Shown here: positions 48,971 through 58,516 of the stretch, one piece after another
Layout of the letters: the number at the start of each line of letters is the position of its first letter
Numbering within the stretch: the first letter of the stretch is position 1
Assembly: GCA_947683625.1 (NCBI GenBank)
Contig: CANTUR010000002.1
Coordinates: 4,992,501 to 5,056,500, forward strand
Direction: 5' to 3'
DNA length: 64,000 bases
From: Mallotus nudiflorus
Taxonomy: Eukaryota > Streptophyta > Magnoliopsida > Malpighiales > Euphorbiaceae
Notes under the pieces: model-generated
What the model saw: the letters and a program-made list of their open reading frames with translations, nothing else
Database searches by the model: none
Told to the model about the DNA's origin: nothing
Program-made: the position numbers and the translations under genes

Positions 48971-49118
48971 ATGAATCTCCTTTACTGTCACTACTGGTGA
49001 AAAGGAGCAGCTCTTCTCTGCTCTGACCTAACCTAACCTTCTAAATCCTAATCCCAATTATTTCCTTTCGATGCAATCGCTTTGCTCTCTTCTCCTTCAA
49101 CAACCAGTCCACTCTTAG
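48971..49118 (+). promoter_or_regulatory. Two upstream ORFs in the CDKA 5' leader
   Basis: 48971-49000 is ATG plus eight codons and TGA (MNLLYCHYW). 49071-49118 is ATG plus fourteen codons and TAG (MQSLCSLLLQQPVHS). Both lie in the GC-richer, CT-rich stretch that precedes the probable 5' UTR donor site at 49148, so both would be in the mature leader if transcription starts near 48965. The first depends on the exact start site; the second is very likely transcribed. Upstream ORFs of this kind usually lower translation of the main frame. Confidence 0.5.
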
Positions 49119-49147
49119 ATTTAGGTTTTTATTTGGTTTCGATTCAG

Positions 49148-49550
49148 GTACTGTTTCTGCAATGTGCTTTTGTTTTTTTTGTTTTTTCCGTTTTAGCAAT
49201 GGTATTGCTGAATCTGGTTATGTTTGTTCGTGTTTGTTTGGTTTCACTTTAGGCTGTTAATTAGTGCACAATGTTGTTTAATTTTAAATGATTTTTTTTT
49301 TTGGGTGATATATTTGAATAAAAGTCAGTGTAGTTTGTGTTCATTGTGGTGGGATGTAATTGATTAGAATATAATTTTAATTTACTACGGATACTGGTTT
49401 AGATTATGTCAAATTGGAGCCTTGATGTTTATAAACCTATTTGCTTTGATTTGCTTAAGTTCTGTAGTGCTTGTTGGTTGTCATTGTCTACCAGCTTTGC
49501 TAAGTTACTCCAAAATCTGATTTTCGTTATTGTGGGCACTTGTTTTGTAG
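49148..49550 (+). other. Probable 5' UTR intron of CDKA
   Basis: The leader ends GATTTAGG...TTTCGATTCAG, followed by GTACTG at 49148. CTTGTTTTGTAG ends at 49550, just before TGGCATTTTTCCTGG and the ATG at 49572. The T-rich interior, typical of plant introns, and the jump to GC-richer flanks support it. Leader introns are known in plant CDKA genes. Without transcript data it remains inference. Confidence 0.55.
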
Positions 49551-49571
49551 TGGCATTTTTCCTGGAAAAAA

Positions 49572-52500
49572 ATGGAACAGGTTAGTTTTAAAGATTTGCA
49601 TTTGTGTGTGATGTGAATCCATATGTTGTGGTTTTTGTCTGGCCATTATCAATTTTCTTTTTAATTGCTTTCCTGGTTGTAATGTTCAAATGCGGCAGTA
49701 CGAGAAAGTTGAAAAGATTGGTGAAGGAACTTATGGAGTGGTGTATAAGGCTCGTGATCGTGTAACTAACGAGACTATAGCTCTGAAGAAAATACGCTTA
49801 GAACAGGAAGATGAAGGTGTTCCAAGCACTGCAATTAGAGAAATTTCCCTATTGAAAGAGATGCAGCATGGGAACATTGTCAGGTATTCCGTTTCATATA
49901 TACTTGAATTAAGCTTTGGAGCATAGTTACTTATCATCTTCACTTTTCCCTGAAGCACCTGTGTCAGATGAGGATAACTACACTAGGGATATCACTTTGA
50001 AACTTAAAATTAGTAGGAAGGTAAATGAACTAGTGAAAAATTCCAGAAGAAAGTCCAGATCCCATTCCTATCTTGAATGGAACATTTGATGGGAGAATGT
50101 ATCAGACCGTCGTTATGTTATCTTGATTGTTACTGTATGTGCATCTCATTATCTAATGGGTTTTCTGTTCAAGTAAACTGCATGTTTCTGTTGAAATACT
50201 TTAAGGTGAGTGGAAAGCTGCTTTTAATTTCAGCTGTAGGTTCTTTACAATTCTTTTTATATGCTGGGTCTACACTGTTCTATTTCAAAACCAATGGTAC
50301 AGAAGCGTTTTCAGGGCTAAGTGTCTTATAACTTCCAGCATCACTGCTTTGTTCTATCTGCCTATCAGACTGCTTCTTTGTAGACCATCACCATGGCATA
50401 TAATGTTGCCCACACCTCTTTGGACTATCATGCTGTTGATATGAATCTTATTCTATCTGCTTGTCAATCAAAAGCCCTTTTTCAGTAAAACAATGTGATT
50501 ACAATTTTATGCTAACCTTTCTAGTTTTAATTAATGTCCTATCCTCGTTCCTGACTATATATCTGTTTTTTACACTTTGTCATTGATGATTGGATTCATG
50601 GTCTGATGCCTTTCTTTCTTTCTTAATAAAAAAAGCAACCCTTATAATCATACTAATTCATGTGATTTATGTTCTGCTCAACAGGTTGCAGGATGTAGTG
50701 CACAGTGAGAAGCGCCTTTATTTGGTCTTCGAGTATCTGGACCTGGATTTGAAGAAGCACATGGACTCTTGTCCTGAATTTGCTAAGGATCCTCGTCTGG
50801 TAAAAGTGAGTCAGATTTACCTTTTCTTTTCTTCCTGTAGGGGTTTTGCGCAAACTTCCTTTAGAACCTTTGCCATATGCAGATTAACACTTTCTAATAT
50901 GATTCTCCTACCATGACGCCTACTAGTACTTTTAAGGAAATTCCTAGTAATACGATTGTGTTATGTCTGTATTTTTTTGTGGGTCTTTTCTCCTTTTAGT
51001 TAGCTTTGTGCAGTCACATTTTTTGTTGCCAATCTTTCATGTATCTCATATGTGATTTTGATGGATGTTATTTATAATTGAACAACTATTTAATTAGTTT
51101 ATTCTATTTGCAGACATTCCTTTATCAAATACTTCGTGGTATTGCTTATTGCCATTCTCATAGAGTTCTTCATCGAGATTTGAAACCTCAGAATTTGCTT
51201 ATTGATCGCCGTACCAATGCACTGAAGCTTGCAGATTTTGGATTGGCTAGAGCATTTGGTATACCCGTTAGGACATTTACGCATGAGGTACAAATTGCAT
51301 TGAATTAAGTTTTCTGATTGTGCACGCCTTAAAAAATATACTCCAATTGTATGTCTCAGTTTGTGAATTGCTGTCCTAAGCTTCCTTTATTCAGTGTTCT
51401 GCCACATGAAATGAAGAACAGGGTGCTAGATTTAGTGAAAAATGGTCTGGATAGATGTCAAAATGCATGTTTCTCATATATTTGAATAGTCTAAGGTCAA
51501 GTTGAAAAAAAAAAAAACCTATCATTTATATTCTCACAGCCAATTCGAACACTTTAATGAACATGAAATCCTTATTGGATTTCTACCCAAATGAAGGGAG
51601 AGAAGAAAAATGGACTTTTCATTATCCCATGTTCAAGAGCACCCATTCCTATGTATTATCTGGTGTTATTTGGTCCAAACTTTATAACTAGCCTTATCAT
51701 TATTCTTTCAGAGCCCAAAAGATAAAATAGATTGTTCTATCCGTTTTGTGGGCTGTTTGCATTGTAAATTCATGGAACCTAGCATTCTAGATCTACTAAA
51801 TAACCAATGGTGTAGCTCTGTAAATGCATTATCAAAATTTTCTCCCTTTTGGTTGCTGTTGTTTAAAGATACTAAAGATCTGTTTACTTCTTGATTATTA
51901 TCCAACTCTCCCCTTTGGAGGAATAACTGAAAAAGTGGAAAATATCTGATGCATTTAGAATATAGACAGTATTAGTAACTAACATTTACTATTGCTGTGT
52001 ATGGGCTTGCCGAGTTATATCTCTAGGTGGTAACACTGTGGTATAGAGCACCAGAGATTCTGCTTGGATCTCGGCATTACTCAACTCCAGTTGATGTGTG
52101 GTCAGTTGGATGTATATTTGCTGAGATGGTGAATCAGCGGCCATTGTTTCCTGGGGACTCTGAAATTGATGAACTATTCAAGATTTTCAGGTGCCATATC
52201 TTTTGAAATAATGTTCCCTGCAAATTATACTTACATGTTGTGTTCAAAATTTGGCTGGACATGATTAATATATTTTGTGTTGAAAGTCTGGTGGGCCACT
52301 CTTAAATTTCTCCATAAATAGTTATCCTATGAAAGAAGTATCTTAATGTAATTGGGGATGAAGTGGTTGACATTGTCATTCTTAGTGCAAGTTGGTCAGC
52401 ACTATGTTGGTTAAAGTTTCTTTGGTTGGTTTCCAGCTAAATAAATTCTGGGACCAACCTTATTTAAAAATTTTCATTTCAAATTTTTTTGGATTGGTTT

Positions 52501-53464
52501 TTTTTGGGTTGAAGTGGTTGTAGTTTTCAACCTTAAATGAGAAATATATGTTGCTAAGTCAATAAGTAGCCTAATGGTAGGGTAAATACCCCATTATAGA
52601 AGCAACTAAAGGTGCTTTTGTTTTTTCCTGTGAACAGATGTGCGCTGCTGTAGTCAAATTTATAAATGTAGAGGTTAAAAAATATACTATTGAAATGTAA
52701 TCAAGCATCTACTTCTTTATTTTGTCTTCATGCAGAGTCTTGGGAACTCCAAATGAGGACACATGGCCTGGGGTTACTTCATTGCCTGATTTTAAGTCTG
52801 CCTTCCCCAAGTGGCCATCTAAGGTCCTTGTTCTTTATTTACAACGTTATGCAATTTTATATTTTCTTCATATTTGATATGTTATTTACTATTCTTATGC
52901 ATGCTTTGTATTGCAGGACCTGGCAAATGTGGTTCCAACTCTTGAACCAACTGGCATTGACCTTCTTTCTGTAAGTTCAAACTTTATAATGATGTGATGA
53001 AAAACTATTTCAGTTAGAATAGAGTGTGCTCTAGCATGCGTTGACTATCCTTTTAAAATAAATTGATTATCCCATATGACCTGATGACAGCACATCCTGT
53101 ACCTAAGGGGAGGGCCATAGCCATAGGTACCTTAGTACCTGGTTCTAACTGCCACTAATTTGTTATTGTTATATTATTAAGTGTGCTTATTCAGGCTAAA
53201 GTTAACTCTTGCCATTTTATATGATCAATAATGGACAATCTCTGTGCAACTTTAGCTTCTAGTCTCAGCTGGAAATTGCCCTTTTTTTGCACTCCAAGAA
53301 AAATACATAATAATCATCACAGCTTCTGGAAATTGCCATTTGATCAGCTGATATATGTGCTTTTCATATGCCAGAAAATGCTCTGCTTGGATCCCAGCAA
53401 AAGAATTACAGCTAGGAGTGCCCTTGAGCATGAGTACTTCAAGGATATTGGTTTTGTACCGTAG
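49572..53464 (+). CDS. CDKA: Cyclin-dependent kinase A (PSTAIRE CDK, cdc2 homologue), 294 aa
   Basis: Serine/threonine kinase that binds A- and D-type cyclins and drives the G1/S and G2/M transitions in plants; acts in nucleus and cytoplasm. Coding exons: 49572-49580, 49699-49883, 50685-50805, 51114-51287, 52027-52190, 52736-52823, 52917-52970, 53375-53464. All introns are GT-AG and the total of 295 codons with TAG gives exactly the family length. Motifs: glycine loop GEGTYGVV with the inhibitory sites T14 and Y15, catalytic K33, cyclin-binding PSTAIRE at 45-51, HRDLKPQN with D127, DFG at 146-148, activating T161 in RTFTHE, and C-terminal DIGFVP. No key residue is missing. The first coding exon holds only Met-Glu-Gln. 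An in-frame ATG at 49690, inside intron 1, offers an alternative start (see findings). Neighbouring repeats do not interrupt it. Confidence 0.97.
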
Positions 53465-53750
53465 TTCCGTTTTCTGATCTATAATATATATCATTGTACA
53501 GCACCTGGTTGATTTCGATTGTGTGTGAAACATACATGTCTCTGCATTTTGCTCTTTTTTTTTTTTTTCAGTTTTCTTGGCTTTTGAACTAATTAGTTTT
53601 ATCTTGGAATTGTTTAGCATGTATGGGGTTTTTGTGCTATTTGTGTCTTCTAGAGAGACACATGCAAATACAGAGTGCGATTTTTAGCTCATTTTCGGTT
53701 TTGCTTGTAATGGACTGTACAATGCTCAGTTAAATATATATATCCCTGCC
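53465..53750 (+). other. CDKA 3' untranslated region (approximate)
   Basis: T-rich sequence after the TAG stop with several TTGTA/TGTAA words (53490-53500, 53705-53710) of the kind used as plant poly(A) upstream elements, but no AATAAA. The end near 53750 is an estimate, set where repeat-like sequence begins. Confidence 0.4.
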
Positions 53751-54906
53751 AATTTTAGGAGTGTAACGAACTCCGAGCTCGGTTTGTTAGAAGTTCTTTT
53801 GAGTTTGTTAAGTTAAGCAAGCCAAATTTGAGTTTGATTTTGTGGGTCAGGAGATAAACAAATAAAGTTCAAACATCTTAAAATTCAGTTCGTTAAAGCT
53901 CCCGAACAAATTCATTAATATGTTCGGGAGTCAACTTGTGAACATGCTCATTTAGCATGTTCATAAATAGACTTGTAAGGAGACTCATTTAACAAGTTCA
54001 TAAAAGCGCTTGTAAATAGGCTCATTTAATAAGTTTTTGAATGAATACATGAACAAGTTCATTTAAAGAAGGTATGAATAAACTTATTTAGAATTAATTA
54101 AGTATAGTTTAATAAAATATTATTATTATTAAGTAGTAATATTAAATAAATATAATTTATTTATTAAACAAATATCATATAATAATAATTTAATATTAGT
54201 ATTAGGTGATAAAATGATATATAATAAAATTATATAGTAAATATAACATTAATTAAACATTGAATATAGTAAAATTTAATACTAAATTATTATGAATTAA
54301 AAAACTATTATATGATCTTAATATCATTCGTTATATAATTGTATGATTTTTTATGTTAATAAATTTAATAAAATTAGCATTAATAAATTTATATAATTTT
54401 AGTGTCATTATATAATTGTAATATATATTAATAATAATGATTAGTAAATTTAACTAAAAATTAGTAATTGTAATAAAAAATTACATATTTATAATATAAA
54501 TTATTATTAATATCAAGAATTAGTATTAAAACAAATTACATAATTTTGATGTACATTAGTATGAATATTAAGTAAATGTAATTAAAATCTATTAATTGCA
54601 ATAAAAATTACATATTTCTTAGTTATAATGTAAATTAAAAGTTACATAAAAAAAATAATATCAAGTAAATATATTAGAATATACAGTATTACATAATACT
54701 AACTTATATTAAATTTAATTAAAATTGTGTAGTTTCACATGAAACTATATATATAGTTTTAGTATATAATATTACTATTAAGTAGAAATAAATTTAACTT
54801 ATGAACCTATTTATCAACTATTAGATTACTAAATATTAAGTATCAATTAACTTTTAAAATTACTAACTACTAAAATCACAAACTATAAAGATTACTACAA
54901 GGTTAC
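53751..54906. other. Repeat-rich AT interval between CDKA and the Tekay element
   Basis: 53760-54080 is a degenerate array built on AACAAGTTCAT, GCTCATTTA and GTTCATAAA words at roughly 50-bp spacing, starting with GAGCTCGGTTTGTTAGAAG. Such TTCGTTTAAAGCTCG-type arrays belong to common plant non-autonomous repeats. 53899-53930 is a perfect 10-bp inverted repeat CTCCCGAACA/TGTTCGGGAG with a 12-base loop. The rest (54080-54901) is very AT-rich with no gene. GTTAC at 54902-54906 is the putative target duplication of the next element. Confidence 0.5.
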
Positions 54907-56450
54907 TGTAATATCCCGTAATTTTAAAAATATTTTTACACTGTACCGGGATATGCAGTGTCAGTGATTTTTGTATTTTATATGATATTTTTATGAGTTA
55001 ATATGTATTTTAAACCTATTTTAATTACTGTCTATTATTTTCAGTATTTTACGTAAAATTTTCCCGGGACTTTCATTTTCGGGGAAATTTTCACGTAAAC
55101 AATGTATTATTAATTATTTTAAATGTATTTACGGGTTTGCATGAACTCATACATATTTTTAAATTATTAAATAAAGCTTGTGTGTGTATATTTATTTAAT
55201 TAGGGTTTATTATTACCCTAATATTTTATTATTTATTTATTATTATTTGATTATTTTATTTATTATTAAATTATTAAAATTTATTATTTTATTAAAATTT
55301 ATTATTTTTTTTTCTTTTTTCTTTTTTTTTTCTTTTCTTTTTTCTTTTCCTTTTTCTTTCTTTTTCTTTTCTTTTCTCTTTCCTTTTCTTTCTTTTTCTT
55401 TTTCTTCTTCTTCTTCTTCTTTTCCCGTAGACACCCGCCGGACCATCCACTATTCCTCACGTCGTTTCTCCCTCATCCGGCCACCGTTTTCGACACCGCC
55501 GGTCTCTATCTTCTCCTTGAGCTCCGGTGAGTGTTATTCTAGCTTTTGTTTGAGCTAAAACGGTCTAGAATTGCTTAGGTTTTGAGTTGAATATTTCGGC
55601 CACTTTTGGTTTTCGATTTTTTTGAGCTTCAATTTGGATGATTCATGGAAACTTCCTTCACAAATGTTGTTCCTGGTAGTTTAATCTTCATGTATGAATT
55701 TTTGTAGAATTTTTGGAGATTGTTTGGATTTTTGGGTATTTTTGAATATTTTAATATTATTTTCGAATTTTCGGAAATTAATTATTTAAATTATGAAATT
55801 GGAGTTTATGGTTGAATTAGGTGTTGAAATGAATTATAGGAATTTATTTGGAATTTTTATGAATTTCTAAGTATTTATTTTTAATTATTGAAGTTTATGT
55901 GATTTTGTAAAATTAAGTTAATTGTGTTTTTATTTGAATTTAATTGGTTAATTGAGTTTAATTATTGATATTATTGATAAATATGTTGAGAAAATTAATT
56001 TTGGATAATTGTATGATTTTTAGTGAATTTTTGAAGTAAATTAGGTATATATATATATATAGGGGTATTTTGGTAATTTTACCCTAAATTGTCTAAAAAT
56101 GTAATTTAATTGGTTTTAATATTTATTTAAGGTATAAAAATGATTTCTACAAAATATTTGGTATTTTTAACTAATTAAAACTATTTTTCGTGAATTATTT
56201 TCAATTATATATATAATATACGGTTTTTCAAATAAAATGAGTTTTAATCGATTTTTATAGTGTTTCAAGGTCAATTATGTAATTTTTATTTATAAAATGT
56301 ATTTTTATGACTTAAGGATATTTTTGGTATATTTGAATATATTTTCTGTGTTTGTGGACCCCGGTCGACAGATTGTAGTCTGGAGTCCGACCGAGGGGTT
56401 GTGATTGTTTATGGTGTTATTTTCGAAGTGTATTTTCTTTGCAGGGTCGG

Positions 56451-56470
56451 CTCTACTCTTTTGAGTAGAG
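56451..56470 (+). repeat. Perfect hairpin in the Tekay LTR, kept in the solo LTR
   Basis: CTCTACTC-TTTT-GAGTAGAG. The solo LTR has the same structure (in reverse, near 21410-21435: CTCTACT, short loop, AGTAGAG), with the loop changed. Adjacent sequence (GTTTTACAGGGGAGGTTCTG ... AGAATTCTCGTAAAAC) is also conserved and can form an outer stem. Confidence 0.6.
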
Positions 56471-57202
56471 AGATGTCTGTTTTACAGGGGAGGTTCTGCC
56501 GGATTTCCGGTAGAATTCTCGTAAAACGTGATATCCAGTCGAACCCTAATTTTCGATTCTGTATTTAATACTCTAGATTGAATTCTAGGATTTCTGTTAG
56601 GGTTATTCTGATGTCGAGTAATTATTTCTTGTTTAGTTGCGCCGAGACCGAGGGTTAGTGGACCAGGCCCGTCGGACCTGTCTCGTGGAGCGCATTAGGT
56701 GAGTTACTATATTATATATATATGCTTAGGATGCATGATTTAGAAAATGCATGTTTTATTTTGACTAAATATGCATAAATAACATGATTTATATTCAAGT
56801 ATATTTTTGGTATATTTTTGGTATATAATAAATTATATACATGTTTTATTAATAAAATATATTTAAAATGTTTTTAAATATATTTTTAGTTTAATTCATG
56901 ATTTGATTGGATTTATTTGACATATATATACTCAAAATATACCTGGTTTATGTTTGGTATATTTTCGGTATATATATGGTTTATATTGCTATTTCATTTA
57001 TATCCATGCATCATTTATTTTTGTGAATGAATGTTTTATATTTAAGAATGAAGGATATCAATAGAACGTGCTACCTAGTGGGCAGCACTAGGACCGAGTA
57101 CGTACCGGTACGCCTATAGTATTTAGGCTTTATTATTGACTATTTGTGGATATCGATTTGATTATGATTATTGATATGTGTGAGATGTGGTTTGGGTGTG
57201 AT

Positions 57203-57291
57203 TGCTGGAGCTCGGTTGACCAAGTGTCTCGGGGCCAATCACACTGGCAGTCAGACTGCTGGAGCTCGGTTGACTTAGTGTCTCGGGGCCA
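57203..57291 (+). repeat. 54-bp direct repeat in the Tekay LTR
   Basis: TGCTGGAGCTCGGTTGAC followed by AGTGTCTCGGGGCCA starts at 57203 and again at 57257. The same doubled arrangement is present in the solo LTR (around 20600-20700, reversed), so the duplication predates the divergence of the two copies. Confidence 0.85.
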
Positions 57292-58012
57292 GTCTACTGT
57301 CCATATGGATTAAGTGGATATATTTGGAATTAGTGAGCCTGTATGGCTAGAGTGTTGTTTAACACTATTTTTCTGAGGTTGCGATATTCTAGGGTTCTAT
57401 GTGATCCTTCATAAAAGTTGATTTTCAGACAAAATATATAAAATGATTTTTCTGCATCTGTATGAACTTGCCTGTATATATACATATTACTCATATACTG
57501 TTGACTGTTTGCATTATCACTTAGAGTGTATGTATATATACTATAGTAATTCACTCAATGAGGTCTGACTCCCCTCCGTTGACTATTTTTCAGGAGAGTC
57601 AACTTCCTCAGACCTCAGTAGCAGGTCGATACGCCGGATTTCTTCCGCCCCGGCTTCTTTATGTAAATTGTCTACTTGAGTCTTATTTATTTTATCTAGA
57701 CACTGCAGTAGTTGTAAATTATAGTATTGGATTTTATGTATTTGTTTAAAGAGATGTATTATGTTAAAACTGAATTTGTATAAAGATTATACATTTATGA
57801 GATCATATATGTGATGTGATGAGTTTTGAATTATATCCAGTTGTTATGGATGATATTGTAATATTTATGATTTTATTTTTCGCTGCATATTATATTTTTA
57901 TGGTTATTATTGCATTTTTATTTTATTTTTAGGCTTGCTACGGGTTCCGGATTCGAAAGAATTCCCGTTCCCTAGCGCCGGTCATGGCCCCTGTTTTGGG
58001 TCGTGACAAAGT

Positions 58013-58024
58013 TGGTATCAGAGC
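58013..58024 (+). promoter_or_regulatory. Primer-binding site, initiator tRNA-Met
   Basis: TGGTATCAGAGC, four bases after the LTR end, is complementary to the 3' end of plant initiator methionine tRNA, the usual primer of chromoviruses. Confidence 0.9.
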
Positions 58025-58222
58025 GAAGTTCGTTTCAGAGTGGAGTTCTGTGTCAGGGCTTAGTTATGTGAGTTGTGGCCCTAGTTTTAAAGTTGTGTTT
58101 GCTGTTGGACTACTGCAGTGTATTAGGTTCGAGTATGTCTTGATGAGTATTCCTTGCTGTAGTTTTCAGCGTTATTCCTCCGTTGTCTGTTTTGTCTGAA
58201 TCTTTCCGTTTGTCTTTTCAGA

Positions 58223-58516
58223 ATGAGGAGGCGAGCGCGTGTCGCTCCACCGGTCGTTGAGGCCGAGGATGATGAGTCTTTTCAGGACGAGGTTTTACCT
58301 CCTGAGCCGCCAGTTAGACGTAGAGGTCGTGGCAGGGGTAGACCTCGAGGAGCGGCAGGTCGCCGTAGGCAGAGAGAGTTACAGGACGAGGAGCCTGTTG
58401 AGCCTGATTTTGATGTTCCTGTTCCTCCAGTTGTTCAGCCTGTTCAGCCTGCCTATCAGCAGGGTATGTCTGACCCTGAGGCAGCTTTGTTCTATGCCCG
58501 GCAGGATTGCTTTTGA
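58223..58516 (+). pseudogene. N-terminal segment of Tekay Gag, separated by a frame change
   Basis: The first ATG after the leader opens a 97-codon frame rich in Arg, Pro and Glu (MRRRARVAPPVVEAEDDE ..., then a GRGRGRPRGAAGRRR stretch). It ends with SDPEAALFYAR, three further residues (QDC), a Phe and TGA. The natural continuation (IAFDGTSDPLDFLHAIE) is in the next frame, +1 by one nucleotide, starting near 58497. So the true N-terminus of Gag lies in this frame and the long pol frame begins in the middle of Gag. Compatible with a one-base insertion at about 58495-58505 or an assembly error. Confidence 0.75.

Larger units (their letters stand above)
54907..58008 (+). repeat. 5' LTR of the Tekay element (3102 bp)
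   Basis: Runs from TGTAATATCCCGTAATTTT to TTTTGGGTCGTGACA. It contains a polypyrimidine CTTTT/CTTT tract (55311-55422) whose translation is low-complexity, a perfect 8-bp hairpin at 56451-56470, and a 54-bp direct repeat at 57203-57291. A shorter (TA)n at 56046-56060 is also present. The solo LTR at 19944-23382 is a diverged member of the same family. Confidence 0.95.

Noticed and set aside
55178..55558. 126-codon frame and its opposite-strand Lys/Glu-rich partner in the Tekay LTR (repeated at 63295-63675)
   Set aside because: Produced by the polypyrimidine tract of the LTR; identical in both LTRs because the LTRs are identical, not because of selection on a protein.
57984..58199. 71-codon frame across the Tekay LTR end and primer-binding site
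   Set aside because: Runs through the primer-binding site in an arbitrary frame and matches no known retroelement product.
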